DNA of 64,000 nucleotides from Cannabis sativa (GCF_029168945.1 NC_083602.1:32227323-32291322), one strand, 5' to 3'; positions 45,118-57,558 are shown, numbered from the stretch's first letter. Made by a program: numbers and translations. The notes: generated from the letters alone by a model not told the origin.

Positions 45118-45470
45118 TTAATATTATTATGAAATATTATTTATAGATGTCTAAATCACCATATTAATTATCATCATTAATGCTTGATTGTATTTTCATT
45201 TATTACATATTAACTTAGTTTCTCATTTCTTTAGTCCATACTTTTGTATAAATTGGGGTTTACCCCATTAGAATAAGCAACTGAGAAATTCTCATTCACT
45301 TTCTCTTTCTCTCTTCATCTTCATCTTCTTCTTCTTCTTCTTCTTCTTCTTCTTCTTCTTCTTCTTCTTCTTTCTTCTCATCTATTTTATATTATTTTAT
45401 AACACGTTATCAGTACGAGTCTCTGCCCAAGTTTCAAGCACGAGTCTCTGCTCAAGCCTCAATGTAAGTA
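45118..45470 (+). other. LTR-end-like promoter region with (CTT)n microsatellite
   Basis: A TATA-like TGTATAAATTGG (about 45246) is followed by a CT-rich leader, (CTT)n at about 45322-45372, and ATAACACGTTATCAGTACGAG, which resembles the LTR end plus leader junction seen in many Copia elements. I cannot find the LTR partner, so this is only a suggestion. Confidence 0.35.
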
Positions 45471-46983
45471 TTTTGTTAAAGTTCTTAAATTATTTCAAGG
45501 TCACGATACACTAAATATATATTTATATATATACTCATCTGACTGAAACAATGTCAATAATTTTTTTTCTTCCTTTTCTTTTTATCTATATTTCTGTATA
45601 TTATATATGTATGTATATTATAAATTATATACATTATGTTTTTATTATTTATAATATTTACAATATATGTGTGCCTATGATATGATAGATAAAATTTATA
45701 TAAATTATACATATATCCAAAAGATTATGTCTCCTCAATAAAATATTTCATATATCTTGAAGATTATACATCCTCAATAAAATATTGCATATATCCTGAA
45801 GATTATGCATCCTCAATAAAATCTTGCATATATCCTGAAGATTATGCAAACGTAATATTCATCATATAGTTGACGGATATATAATGAAAGAGATAAATAC
45901 ATATTTATGTATATATTTTTGTATTCTTTGAGGACAGTGTAAAGTAATCTAATATCGATATAAATTTTGACAATATTTCTTGAAGTAAATGTTTTATATT
46001 TGTCAAAAAAAAATATATTGTATTTATGTGAATACAACTAAAGAATCATTAAAAACGATTATTATTGATGCAATTTTATAGAGGGTTTTGAATACAAAAA
46101 AGAAGAATGTTAAGAAAATTGCATTGAAACATCAAAATATAAGAATAACAATGAACATGACTAATGTTATTTAAATACATGATACATGTATTTATTGTTC
46201 ATCATTCCCTGCAAAGAATGATATGAATTGAATTCAACTACTTTTAAAGATTGTTCGTATTAGTCATGTTATTATACATTGTTATTACTTGCAATGTTGG
46301 AAATTATTGCATGTGACATATATTAAATATCAAATTTTGCACACATCTTGAAGATTATGCAAAAACTGTATTCATATATTCTTTAAAATATCGTAAAAGA
46401 GATTGCTGAATAATTTCTTATATTTTTATGGATGAACAAGTAATAAATTTTTACGAAATTTATAATAATGTTCTACTTGTTCAACGTCATTCCCCGAAAT
46501 GAATGTAATGATTTTAAATAATCAATGACATTGCTTGCTACTCAAATATTTCCAGAAGAAATTAGAAACAAACAAAAGATGAGATACCACACACAATCAA
46601 AGTGCATGAAATCTATATATCATGTGTGGAATTGAATAATAGTAGTCGCGTACCTGTAGTACGAACACACTTATAATCTAGATAAAAATATATTTGATTA
46701 TTGAAGAGAATGTGAATTGTACAAATTTATTGTACATTTAGGATATTTAAATATCATTCCCTGAAGAGAATGAATAGACATGAAATTCTATTTCAAAGAA
46801 TATAGATTTTACATATATTGATAATGCCAGAAGCAAATTAATATATACATATTTTATTATTTCTTGAAATCAGTAGTTTTAAATTATTGTTGGTACAATT
46901 ATATGTATATATACAGTTACTATTTAATTCAGTTTCCATATTCCCAAAAGTGAATATATAATTTACTAATATTTGTTAGTGAT
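45471..46983. other. AT-rich, gene-free retroelement-like DNA
   Basis: No coding potential was seen. A unit of about 43 bases is repeated about three times at 45716-45850 (each with GATTATGCATCCTCAATAAA or a variant). Scattered phrases of the type CATTCCCTGAAGAGAATG recur, as in leaders of some plant retroelements. This sequence was continuous with 53109-54240 before the solo LTR at 46989-53103 inserted. Confidence 0.45.
45716..45850. repeat. Short tandem repeat, about 43 bp x 3
   Basis: Three head-to-tail units with the core GAAGATTATGC...CCTCAATAAAATATT...ATATATC, diverged by a few bases each. Confidence 0.8.
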
Positions 46984-47317
46984 CCAATTGTTGGAATTAA
47001 TTTTACCAGGATCTAGATTTACTACCATGTATGTTGTTTAACATCCTAATATGAATTTCTAAAAACAATGAAATAAACACATAAAGTTTAAGAAACCTTA
47101 CAGTGGGTGCAGCGGAATTAAATGATTCCTTCCACTCAAATCTCTAACCCTTGTATTCTTTCTGTAGCAGAGTATCACCAAGATTTGAGCCCGATTCTCC
47201 TTCTTGTTGATTGGATTTTTCACAGTCTTACATACTATGATTGAGGACCAACTTGATGTGTGTAGGCACTTACTCAATCACTAATGGTTGAATATTATTT
47301 GGTAAAGAAAGACTAAA

Positions 47318-47635
47318 GGCGTTTGGTTGGAAGGAATGAAAATATAGGAATAGGAATGGGAATGGGAATAGCAATAGAAATGGAATGGAATAAAATTTAA
47401 AATGCATAAAAAAATTGATAAAAAAATAATTAAATTTTTTTCCTTGTTACATTGGAATGGTCATTCTTTTCTTTTTAAAATGGAATAGCCATTCCACCAA
47501 AATGGTGGAAAGAGCATTCCATTGGAATGTCATTCCAATACTTTAAAATGCAACCAAACAAAGGAATGGAATGAAAATTGTTTCCTTTCCATTCCATTCC
47601 ATTTCATTACCTCCAACCAAACGCCACCTAAGTGT
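47318..47635. mobile_element. MITE with GGCGTTTGGTTGGA inverted ends
   Basis: Starts GGCGTTTGGTTGGAAGGAAT and ends with the complement TCCAACCAAACGCC. The interior is rich in GGAATGG/CCATTCC in inverted orientation, so the transcript would fold on itself. CTA lies just outside both ends, suggesting a 3 bp duplication (PIF/Harbinger-like). It is nested in the outer solo LTR and missing from the inner one. Confidence 0.8.
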
Positions 47636-49718
47636 TTTGAATTGAAGAAGAAAGAAGAAGGAAGAGATCTCATCAAAAGCTAAGTTATTAGCTTTGGAGG
47701 CATTAGTTTGGATGAAGAGACCATAGCCTTCCTTTTATACTATTCTTCAATAGGGTTAGGGTTGAATTATTAGGAATAAAAAATTAATAAAAATAGAGTA
47801 AAATGAGCACCCTATGGCCGACCACTTAATGGGCCTCACATTGGTTTGGGCTTTGTCATTTTTCTCAACTATTTTACATATTTTTACAAATACCACTTTT
47901 TGAAACTTCAACCCTATAAATGCCAAAACTATTTATTTAATAATTAAAATAATTATCAAATAAAATTTTCATTTATAATATTTATTAATTAGACTCCATA
48001 AAATCTCTTAATTAACAAATAAACCCCAAAACACTATTTCTCACAATCAAGCCATAACATAGTGAAAAATTCATAAACTAGACATAGTCTAATTTTAGAA
48101 TTATAATTGATTAACTAAAATCAATTAACTAAGTCTTACAAGCAATTTGTCTCAACTAGTATGGGGACCATGGGCCTATATACCCGAGCTTCCAATAAGA
48201 AATTATTAATTCCTCATTGCATCCCCCATCGAACTTGGAATTGCACTCTCAGTTATATAGAACGCTTTATATGTTCCACGATATAGATACGATATTAATT
48301 ATCCATTGTTATAATCCTAATAATCAACGATCCTCTATAAATGATCTACATTGCATAGGGATAAAATTACCGTTACACCCTTTCAATGTATTTTATCCTT
48401 AAAACACTTGGCCACCCATAAATGATATTCTAGTGAACTAATATAATCACTAAAATGAGATCTCAATCATTTATCTCTATTCAGCCAAGCTCAAAGAAAA
48501 TCATTATTTCACTTCTAAATACCTATAGAAGCTATAGATCCCATATCTATGTTTAGCGCTCCCACTCAATTGTACTTTCATGTTCCCAAAATGTACGTAT
48601 CACCCTGACCAAAAAGTAGACTTAACTAACACATAAAAGAACACGAATAACACTCTTGAGATCGAACCTAACCATGTCAGGATTAAGTGTTGGGTTTTAT
48701 GCCCTAAATAAAACTCATTTCAATATAATCAGATTTACTTATTAATATAGATCAGAAATAACATTTAATGTTGCATGGTTCACATGATTTATTTCATGAT
48801 TATATGTACATAATGTATAAATTCATCTGAAATCCTTTTCACATACTTGATCCTATTTATTGTGCTGTCAATACATTGGAAAGTAAACATGACTATGTGA
48901 ATGAAGTTTCCTAGATTTATCAGACATAGGGTTTTACTGATATGATAATCTACAACAAGAGTTTACTTGCATTTGGAGAAATGCTATGTTCTTTCCAGAG
49001 CATTGGTTTGGGTGCATGGAGTATGCATCGGAAGGGACCGATATTGAACTTCGACTTAGATTTATTAAACTTACCGTAATATCTATTCAAGTCAATATCG
49101 CCTAGTTGATCCTAGATCAAATGATCTTAATCCTGTTATGATTAGGCTCAATCTCGAGAGGTTATTCGTGTTCTTTGATTTGTTAGTTAAGCCTACTTTT
49201 AGGTCAGGGTGATACGTACATTTTGGGAACACGGTAGTGCAATTGAGTGGGAGCGCTAACATAAACATAGAATCTATAGCTTCTATCTGGCGAATAGTAA
49301 GTAAAGGATGATCTCCTTCGAGCTTGACCAAACGAAAATAAATGGTGGAGATCTCATTTCACATAAGCTGAAATATCATTTATACGGGGTTAAGTGTTTT
49401 AAGGATTAAATACATTGTAGGGTGTAACGGTAATCTAATCCTTTTACAGTGTAGATCATTCATATAGAGGATCATTGATCAAATTAGGATTATAACAATG
49501 GATAACTAATGATGTGTCTATATGGTGGAACATATAGAGCATTCTATATACTGAGAGTGCAATTCTAAGTTCTATGCGTGGATTCAACAAAGAATTAATA
49601 AGTCAGTGAATTTAGGTTGTAAATTCTTGATCTGCTTATTGGAAGCTCGGTTATATAGACCCATGGTCCCCGCACTAGTTGAGATAATATTGCTTGTAAG
49701 ACTCATATAATTGGTTTT

Positions 49719-51790
49719 TTTTTTTTTTGAAGAAAAGCGTACTTGTATTAGATGAGAAACTGTTAGACCTCGCGGTCATTACAAAATATAATATCAGGCA
49801 TAGAGGAAATTGGCAAAGAGCCAAACCTCTGATGGGAAAATGCCCAGTTAGCCACATTATGGGCTATAAAATTACACTGTCTACGAACAAATTGAAAAGT
49901 ACAACCAATAAAAGAGGTGGAGGTATTTTTACAAAAAGAGACATAGTTATCAAGCTCCCAACAGGACTCCTTCCCATTAAGAGCGTTGATCACCACCCTC
50001 GAGTCACTCTCCACAATAAGGAACTCAATACCACGAGTTTTAGCCTCCTCTATAGCCAAACAGCAAGCCGCCGCTTCCCCACAGAGAGCATTAGAAAAAT
50101 CCAGTCTTTTTGTAGAAACCCAGATCACCTTGCCGACGTGATCCCTTGCAACCACAGCAGCGCACATGCTATCCATCCCCACTCTAACGTCGCAGTTGAG
50201 CTTCAACCAATCCTGTGGGGGTGGACTCCAAGATTCCGTCAGGCAGCGGGTTGGACAAGGGAGCAAGTAAGCATGATGATCTGCAAAAGAAAAACGAACA
50301 GAGTCTATACATTTAAAGATATCCACCGGACTACTATTGTGTACCTTTTCATTCCGGGTCCGCCAGATTGTGTCAATGATGAGCGAAGCATATAAAAAGG
50401 TCTCCTGCTCATTAATTCCTTTGTTTTTGAGATCCCATAAGAACTTAACCCAATCCCACATTCTTATACCAGCATCACAGATAGGGAAGATACCCCAAGG
50501 AGAGGACCGCCATAGGTGAAAGGCAACATTACAAGAGAGAAATAAATGCTCCATAGTTTCACTTTCTGTTCCGCACAGGGGGCAACTCTCATCCTCAATA
50601 GGAAACCTTCTACCTAACACCGATCGAACTGGGAGAGCCTTGGACAGAATACACCACCAAAGGACCTTGAGTCTCTCTGGAATTTTACTATTCCAAAGCT
50701 TGTTCCACATAGAGGGAGCAACCTCTCTAGGGCTCGAACTATCCACAGTCTGGGCCAAGTACGCTGATTTGCAGGAGAACCGACCATTACTTTCCAAGGT
50801 CCAAAACCAGCTATCCTTGCCTCGACCAGCAGGAACACCCTCACTCAGGATAGCAGAGATTGTTTCTTGATTAAACAAATGGTGGAGCTTTTGGATATTC
50901 CATCCACCATTCTGTAACAGGAGCTCGGCTACCTTGGTCTCCCTACTCACTACCCGCCCACTAGAATGGGGAGTGAAGCCCTTTAGATGCGCAATCCAAG
51001 GGTCCAACCAAATGTTGGTATCCTGGCCATCGGCCACTCGCTTACAAGCCCCTTTACGGATGACGTCTCTTGATTTAGTTACATTCTTCCAAAACCACGA
51101 GTCCGAGGCTTTCGGAACACAATCTAGAAAGGACTTTCCTTTAAGGTATTTGGCCTCAAGGATACGGCAGCATAAAGACTGGTTCCCTGTCAGAAGATTC
51201 CACCCCCACTTAGCGAGGAAAGCTTGGTTCATTTCTTTGGATTTTCGGAAGCCCAAACCCCCTAGGGATTTGGGGAGGCAGAGTTTGTCCCAGGCTTTTA
51301 GGTGAATTCCTTTGTTACCCTTCTCAGAACCCCACCAGAAATCGCGCACCAATCCATCAATCTTCCTGGCAAGTCTATTAGAAAGTTTGGTAGTTTGCAT
51401 AGCATACAGAGGAAGAGCTAAACCCACAGACTTGATAAGAGTTGCACGCCCCGCTTTAGATAGAGTTTTTGCTTTCCAACCGTGCAATTTAGTCGTCAGG
51501 TTATCCAGAATAAAGTTAAAATCTGCATCCTTTTGTTTTGATCTGAATAGAGGAAGCCCCAAATAATTAACATTACCTTCTGGCGATCCTAAACCCAACA
51601 TCTCCCTTATCCTCTGCTTCATATTATTGGGAGTATTCTTACTAAAGAAAATTGAGGTCTTCATTTTATTCACTTTTTGTCCCGACCAAGAACAGAATTT
51701 CTCCAGACAATCCCAGTAACCCTTGGCCTCCTCCGTATTAGCTTTCCCGACAAGAATGAGATCATCGGCAAAGAAAATATGAGAAAGAAA
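49719..51790 (-). mobile_element. 5'-truncated L1-type LINE in the inner solo LTR
   Basis: It is bounded by ATATAATTGGTTTT at 49705-49718 and 51791-51804, a perfect 14 bp target duplication. The T-run at about 49719-49728 is the poly(A) tail of the minus-strand copy. The 5' end stops within reverse transcriptase, just at the FADD catalytic box, the usual result of incomplete reverse transcription. Codon structure is preserved throughout, so it is young. Confidence 0.95.
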
Positions 51791-51814
51791 ATATAATTGG
51801 TTTTGATTAATCAA
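49763..51814 (-). CDS. LINE ORF2 C-terminal part: RT tail, zinc finger, RNase H
   Basis: An uninterrupted frame of 683 codons. The first about 8 residues come from flanking LTR sequence; LINE sequence starts at 51790 and meets the catalytic box [13 protein letters not shown] at residues 14-26. Then come the RT thumb ([41 protein letters not shown]), the zf-RVT domain ([38 protein letters not shown]) and RNase H ([62 protein letters not shown]). The N-terminal endonuclease and RT fingers are missing, so it cannot transpose itself. The ATG at 51814 is fortuitous. Confidence 0.9.
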   Translation of the reverse strand: MINQNQLYFLSHIFFADDLILVGKANTEEAKGYWDCLEKFCSWSGQKVNKMKTSIFFSKNTPNNMKQRIREMLGLGSPEGNVNYLGLPLFRSKQKDADFNFILDNLTTKLHGWKAKTLSKAGRATLIKSVGLALPLYAMQTTKLSNRLARKIDGLVRDFWWGSEKGNKGIHLKAWDKLCLPKSLGGLGFRKSKEMNQAFLAKWGWNLLTGNQSLCCRILEAKYLKGKSFLDCVPKASDSWFWKNVTKSRDVIRKGACKRVADGQDTNIWLDPWIAHLKGFTPHSSGRVVSRETKVAELLLQNGGWNIQKLHHLFNQETISAILSEGVPAGRGKDSWFWTLESNGRFSCKSAYLAQTVDSSSPREVAPSMWNKLWNSKIPERLKVLWWCILSKALPVRSVLGRRFPIEDESCPLCGTESETMEHLFLSCNVAFHLWRSSPWGIFPICDAGIRMWDWVKFLWDLKNKGINEQETFLYASLIIDTIWRTRNEKVHNSSPVDIFKCIDSVRFSFADHHAYLLPCPTRCLTESWSPPPQDWLKLNCDVRVGMDSMCAAVVARDHVGKVIWVSTKRLDFSNALCGEAAACCLAIEEAKTRGIEFLIVESDSRVVINALNGKESCWELDNYVSFCKNTSTSFIGCTFQFVRRQCNFIAHNVANWAFSHQRFGSLPISSMPDIIFCNDREV

Positions 51815-53108
51815 TTATAATTCTCAATTTAGACTATGTCTATTTGTGAATTTTTCACTAAGTAAGGGCGAAATTGTAAAGAAAGAGTTTTAGGGGCATA
51901 TTTGTTAATTATGATACTTTGTATGGTTCAATTAATAAATATGATAAATGACAATATTATTTAATAATTATTTATAGTTATTAAATAGTTAGAATTGGTA
52001 TTTAAATGGTTGAATTTGAAAAATGGCGTTTTTGAGAAAATCAGATGCAGAAAAGATAAAACTGCAAAATTGTAAAAAGTGAGGCCCAAATCCACATGTA
52101 TAGGGCCGACCACTTTTGTATGGAATTTAAACTAATATTTTCATTATTTTAAATGCCAAATAATTCAAACCTAACCCTAGTGGAATACTATAAATAGATA
52201 GTGAAGGCTTTAGGAAATTTACACAAAAATTTCTACACTTTTCTTCTGACTTTTCATTCAAAAAAAACTGAGCCTCTCTCTCTCCCTATCTTTGGCCGAC
52301 CACTCCCTCTCTCTCTTCTTCCTTGAATTTCGAAATTCTTAGTGTTAGAGTAGTGCCCACACACAACAAGTGATACCTCAATCATAGTGAGGAAGATAGT
52401 GAAGAAAAACTTTCAGCAAGAAGGAGTTTCAGCACTAAAGAATCAGAGAAAGAGATCCAGGTTCAGATATTGATAATGCTCTGCTATAGAAAGGAATCAA
52501 GGGCTAGATATCTGAACGGAAGGAGTCATTATATTCCGCTGCACCCAATGTAAGGTTTACTAAACTTTATATGTGTTTATTTCATCGTCATATTTAGGGT
52601 GTTAATCAACATACTTGTGAGTAGATCTAAGATCCTGGTAAAATAATTTCCAACATTAAGATCATTTGATCTAGGATCAACTAGGTGATATTGAATTGAA
52701 TAGATATTACGGTAAATTTATCATATCTAATCCAAGTTCAATATCGGTCACTTCCAATGTATACTCCATACATCCGATAGTGGTAAACTTTGTCAATGCC
52801 CTAGAAAGGACATAACACTTATCCAAGGTGTAAGTATACCTATCGCTGATTATCATGCCAGTCTAAATCTAGTGAACTGACAAATCAGGGAATTAAACTT
52901 TTGAACGTATAATTATGATCATATTCCACTGTGCTGACAACACTATAATCATGAACAAATACATATGTTCTGGACCTAATAGAATTTATAATCATGAAAT
53001 AAATCATGAGAACCATGCAACATAAAATGTGATTTCTGATCTTTATTAATTAGTAAATCTGATTATATTGAAATTGGTTTTATTTAGGGCACAAAACCGA
53101 ACACCAAT

Positions 53109-54329
53109 ATAATCAATGTGATAAAGAATCATAAAATGATTATTTGAAAAGCTTCATGAAAAAGTCTTACATACAATTGCTACTTGGAGTAGTAAAATAT
53201 CTTTGTATGTACCTAGATGTATAACTTTTATCTAGCTGTGAAAGTGATAAGAAATAACTTATTATATGTACTAATTGTACATTTAATATAATATATCAAG
53301 TCATGATAATTAGTTTGATGAATAGTTTATTAATAAATTAGACGACTTGTTAGAAAGATACAAGGAAAAACGAATAATATATTATGGTTATATCTATTTG
53401 ACCATTACAATAACATGATGAAGTTGTCATGTAAATTATACACATCATTGAATTGATGATAGTGATTCCTGAAGAAATATAAAATTTGATAAACATAATA
53501 GTGACTCCTAAAGAGTGCATATGTTTTGAAGAATAATATAATTATATTATTCGTGTATATAAAAATGAAACTTGTAATGATTATGTTGAAGTGATTTTAC
53601 ATTACCTTATGAAAGTTTCATTGAAATACAAATTATAGTGAACCTGAAGTTCATGAATTGAGTTATTTTGACATGATCAATCATATGCAAAAAATTGTAA
53701 AGGATTTGATTAAATTTTGTTGAAGAACCAGAAGATTATTCTCATTGTTAATTTATAAGGCTCAAAAGAAGAATGTGTATATATTTGCACATAGAAAATA
53801 TTTAAATTATATTTCTTTAATAATCTCGAGCCATTGTTAGATTTTTATTGCAGAGTTTCTTATTGATGTGATACGATTATATGATCATGCATTTGTAAAA
53901 TTTATAAATTTATGTATTTCTAATTATGCATTTATGACTCATTCTTAGAAATGAATTAAGTTCATAAGTATTGAACTTGAACCTAAAGTTTATTGAACTT
54001 GAAGTTCAATGTCATATAGTATATATGAGTTAAAACAAATATTGATTTATTGTGATATATTGAAATCCCTACAGGTGTATTTAGATATCACAAATTTTAA
54101 AAATTTTCTAGATCAGGGGGAGAAAAGTAATTGGGATCGATGATAATTTTTGAAAAATGATTCTTGCACAAAGTATATAAAAACGATATAGTTCAAAATG
54201 ATATATACCAACTGTAAATCAATATTATTCAAAGTTAAGTTAGAATGAGTTGAAAACGCCTGAAGCGTAAATGAACAATGTAGAAATTATTAATAAATGT
54301 TCATTTAATTTAGTCAAATGAACTATTAA
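53109..54329. other. AT-rich, gene-free retroelement-like DNA
   Basis: Continuation of 45471-46983 beyond the solo LTR. No coding potential was seen. A purine-rich ATCAGGGGGAGAAAAGTA at about 54112 looks like a polypurine tract of a lost element, but no LTR follows. Confidence 0.4.
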
Positions 54330-54600
54330 ATGTGCAACAAGCCATCGCCTCAACTCAGGGTCGTCATCAACTCTATCAATCGTGTATCGTCGTGTTGGCA
54401 GATTGAGAATTATTTTAATTTTTGTTATGAGCTCTCTAATAGTTTTATCGGTTGTATGTTTTCCTGTATTCGTGGATCATGTAATTTTGCCGCCTATAAT
54501 ATGACTCGGTGGACCTTCGCCCACCACCGGTATGGGTGTTTTCTTGTTTTTTATCTCTCGAATGACTTGCTTTGTAATGACCATTTGGTCTAATTTTCCA
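54330..54600 (+). mobile_element. LINE 3' RNase H fragment
   Basis: The plus frame (VVINSINRVSSCWQIENYF, SFIGCMFSCIRGSCNFAAYN, ending CNDHLV and a stop) is a diverged copy of the last about 85 residues of the LINE protein at 49763-51790. Only the tail was inserted or kept. Confidence 0.75.
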
Positions 54601-54791
54601 ATTAATAGACTATTCTTTAAAAAGAAAAATAATTATATTAGAGATTATCTGCTTACAAAATATTTGCTGCATGCATCATAGGCTATTGGTTTGAAAAAAA
54701 AAAAACTCTTGCCCTTTCATTTTATTTTCATTCCATTGTTGTCAGCACTATTCTAGTGTTCAAAATTAGGAAGAATAGCATGAATAGCGTA

Positions 54792-54843
54792 GTCCCACAT
54801 CGAAGGAGAATACGATTAGGTTGGGAAAAGAGATCTATAGATA
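54792..54843 (+). promoter_or_regulatory. USE and TATA promoter of U1 gene 1
   Basis: USE GTCCCACATCG at 54792-54802 and the TATA-like CTATAGATA at 54835-54843, about 32 bases apart. This is the spacing of plant Pol II snRNA promoters (the Pol III version is about 10 bases shorter). The RNA starts about 29 bases after the TATA box. Confidence 0.85.
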
Positions 54844-54866
54844 ACAACAGTAGCCCACGGTTAAAG

Positions 54867-55024
54867 GCACTTACCTGGACGGGGTCAATAGGTGATCAAG
54901 AAGGTCTATGGCCTGGGTTAGTGACCTTCATTGCACTTCTGAGGGGTGCTATCCCATGGTCTCCCCAACTGGGAGAACCAACGTCATAATTTGTGCCAGT
55001 GGGGGCCTGCGTTCGCGCGGCCCC
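54867..55024 (+). ncRNA. U1: U1 snRNA gene 1
   Basis: 158 bases with the plant U1 layout: splice-site-pairing ACTTACCTG near the 5' end, stem-loop 1 with GATCAAGAAGG (U1-70K site), stem-loop 2 loop ATTGCAC (U1A site), stem-loop 3, Sm site AATTTGTG, and 3' stem-loop GGGGGCCTGCGTTCGCGCGG with a UUCG loop. The 5' end reads GC where the consensus is AT. Stem-loop 1 is ATAGG/TCTAT instead of ATGGG/CCCAT, a paired change that keeps the helix. U1 recognises 5' splice sites in pre-mRNA in the nucleus. The gene lies about 250 bases beyond the 3' end of the minus-strand cysteine synthase copy 2. Confidence 0.95.
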
Positions 55025-55272
55025 TGTCTATTTAGTCTTTCAATATTGCTCTAGTCTCATCATACTCATATTCTTCTCTATGCAGTTGAAACTAACTAAA
55101 CAGCTATCAAGATCTGATTAAATTATGGCTGAATTCAATACATTAGAACACAAGTAAAGATGAGAAATTTATTTTGTAAAAATCTGGTTGCTGAGTAAGT
55201 GACAAGAAAGATCTGATATTTGGATGACTAAATCCAATACATAACAATTACGATGAAGCAAACTCTGAATGT
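55025..55272. other. U1 gene 1 3' flank to cysteine synthase copy 2 3' end
   Basis: The first bases after U1 (TTTAGTCTTTCAA) loosely fit the plant snRNA 3'-end element CA(N)3-10AGTNNAA. The rest should be the 3' UTR of the convergent cysteine synthase gene. Confidence 0.4.
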
Positions 55273-57558
55273 TTAGTGAAAAGTCATGTTCTCTGCCTCT
55301 TGCCTGATGGAGTCAAATAGTTCAGTAGAAAGGTAACGTTCTCCGAAGCTGGGGAATATAACCTGAATTTTTTTAAGCAGAATCAAGTAAATATATTAGT
55401 CCATTAAAAGATAATAATCTTTAAAAGAACACATCAAGACTTACAGCAATAAGTTTTCCAGCATTTTCAGGCCTCTTTGCAATCTTAATGGCCGCAACAG
55501 CTGCAGCACCAGATGAAATTCCTACCTGCAAAGTATATGTTCTTAAAATGAGTAAAGGTACTTGAATGCAAGTCATTAACTCAATTAAGTCAAATGATAA
55601 AAAAAAGTAAATTAGATGACATACCAGCAAACCTTCTTTCAAGGCTAGAAGTTTGGCCATATCAATGGCTTCCTGGCCTGATACCTGGTTATTGAAAGGA
55701 ATATGGCATGACTTCATTAGCAGCTTTGTATAATTAAATTATGGCAGTTTCCATTGAACTTGTTGACCAGGAGAATTTATTTGGTCTAACATTTAACATC
55801 TACTATTGAGAATTGAGAAATATGCAGAATGGTTTTAAACTTACTGGAATAACTTCATCAAGTAGCTTTACATCAAGAACTTCTGGGACAAAACCAACTC
55901 CAAGTCCTTGGATAGCATGTTTCCCTAAGACATGTCCAAACCATGCGTGTCTAGTTAGAAAATTCAATAATTTAATCATAAATGCAACAAAAATGACAAG
56001 CTGAAGATTTTATTTTTTACAAGAACTAAATATCCAAAAATATAAGAGAGAGCAAAGCACAAGGATGAATATGGATACCAAGTGATTTTAGAATAATTGC
56101 TCACCTGGTGCTCCACCATTAAAGATTGCACTTTCTGCTGGTTCTACCCCATAAACCTATACATAATTAAAGAGAAGCCCAATTAACATAATTAAAAATA
56201 GTTTCCATCTCCCTTCCCAAACAACAAAAAATGATCGAAACTAGACACATGTTGTATGCATTAAGTATGAACCTTGATATTTGGGTTCTGTTCCTTCAGA
56301 AACTGCCCTGCACCTGCTACTGTACCCCCAGTCCCTATCCCTGCAACCAAGACATCAATTTTCCCTTCAGAATCTCTCCATATTTCAGGGCCAGTGGTCT
56401 CATAATGTATCTGCAAGAACAAAGACAACTTAATTAAATAATCGGATCATGATGGCAACATCACATGCCCCATTGTTTCTGCATAATACCTTTGGATTGG
56501 CTGGATTTTCAAATTGATTAAGCATGTAGCTGTTAGGGGTCTCATTTACTAGCTCAAAGGCCTTATCAAAAACCCCTTGAATCCCTTTTTCAGGGTTTCC
56601 GATGTACACCTCAGCTCCAAAAGCTCGGTTCACCATTCTTCTTTCGAGACTGCTTATAATTGGCATAACTAATTTAACCTTGTAACCTTTGACTGCTGCA
56701 ACAAATGCCAATCCAATGCCGGTGTTGCCACTAGTAGGCTCCACTAAGACAGTCTTTCATCCCACCACACGCACATTATTCAAGCATAGCCGGTCAGAAA
56801 AAGATGTTAGTTTAGAGTTCAGAAATTCAACAAATCAATTACATATGTGGTAGCCTCCCTTGTATGACTGATTGAACATACTTGCTTTTGAGGCTTAACA
56901 AAATTTGAAATAAAGAGAAGAAAAGAACTGAACTTAGTTTGAACTTGTAGTGGGAAAATTATTAGCATATATGTATAAAACTGTATATGTACTTGGAAAT
57001 GGCTTGATATATAGTAATACCATGCTATAGAATATATGTAGGCCAATTATATAACCATATATTAAATATAGAAAATCTTCATGACTAACCTTTCCTGGTG
57101 TAATTAGGCCCTTTTCCTCTGCATCTTGAATCATACTGTATGCGATCCTGCATACCAGAACAGTGAGACCAATTGCATAGTTTTTTTATCAATCAAAAGT
57201 TCTAACACAAACACAAAAGGTTAGAATTCTCATAACATCGATTAAAATTAATGTAGATTCCAAAGAACTATTGAAATAAAATTTATATATTTGTGCCTGC
57301 CTGTCTTTGACACTAGAGCAAGGTTCCATCATTTCTAGCTTGGCAGCAATGCGGGCTACACAGCCATCAACAACGTTGTTGAGATAAACCATTGGCGTAT
57401 TGCCAATCAACTACATGAACCAAAATTAAAAAAAGAAAGCCATTAGTAAAGTGGTATATAACTATATATAGCAAGCAAAAGAAGAATCATAAGATTAAGT
57501 TATGACAAAGATAAATTACTTCAGTAGCGTCTTTCTTGATTGCGAACTTGCCCTCCAT
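55273..57558 (-). CDS. Cysteine synthase-like, copy 2
   Basis: Ten exons: 57520-57558, 57301-57410, 57090-57147, 56490-56753, 56273-56410, 56105-56156, 55845-55924, 55625-55684, 55445-55525 and 55273-55362. Each has the same length as in copy 1, and together they give 323 codons ending MTFH and TAA. The start is [13 protein letters not shown], with no transit peptide, so a cytosolic enzyme. Key parts are kept: [18 protein letters not shown] with the PLP lysine (K48), [22 protein letters not shown] and [12 protein letters not shown]. The segment [19 protein letters not shown] differs from the usual [19 protein letters not shown], near the active-site mouth. Intron 2 has the GC donor seen in all three copies. 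It lies convergent with U1 gene 1. O-acetylserine (thiol) lyase activity is likely; a DES1-like or cyanoalanine synthase role is not excluded. Confidence 0.93.

Larger units (their letters stand above)
48688..52655 (+). mobile_element. Inner solo LTR of the same family (plus orientation)
   Basis: Begins TGTTGGGTTTTATGCCC and ends AATAATTTCCAACA. TTAAG lies on both sides (48683-48687 and 52656-52660), a perfect 5 bp target duplication in the outer LTR. Without the LINE it is about 1.88 kb. An LTR promoter, CTATAAATAGATAG, is at about 52189. It inserted head-on into a relative of itself. Confidence 0.93.
46989..53103 (-). mobile_element. Outer solo LTR (minus orientation), split by a nested solo LTR
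   Basis: The ends are TGTTGGAATTAATTTTACC (46989, plus strand) and CAAAACCGAACA (to 53103). CCAAT flanks both sides (46984-46988 and 53104-53108), a perfect 5 bp target duplication. After removing the inner LTR, its target copy and a MITE, about 1.8 kb remain, all reverse-complementary in order to the inner LTR. No internal retrotransposon domain exists, so it is a solo LTR formed by recombination between two LTRs. It is the older of the pair. Confidence 0.92.

Noticed and set aside
45716..45850. CRISPR-like array
   Set aside because: The units touch each other with no unique spacers, diverge from each other and sit in plant AT-rich DNA. This is a simple tandem repeat.
49727..51566. Several plus-strand ORFs of 60-222 codons
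   Set aside because: They are antisense shadows of the 683-codon LINE frame on the minus strand.
46989..53103. A single large palindromic DNA transposon
   Set aside because: Inverted arms suggested this, but two different perfect 5 bp duplications (CCAAT outside, TTAAG inside) and TGTTGG/CCAACA ends on both show two independent LTR insertions.
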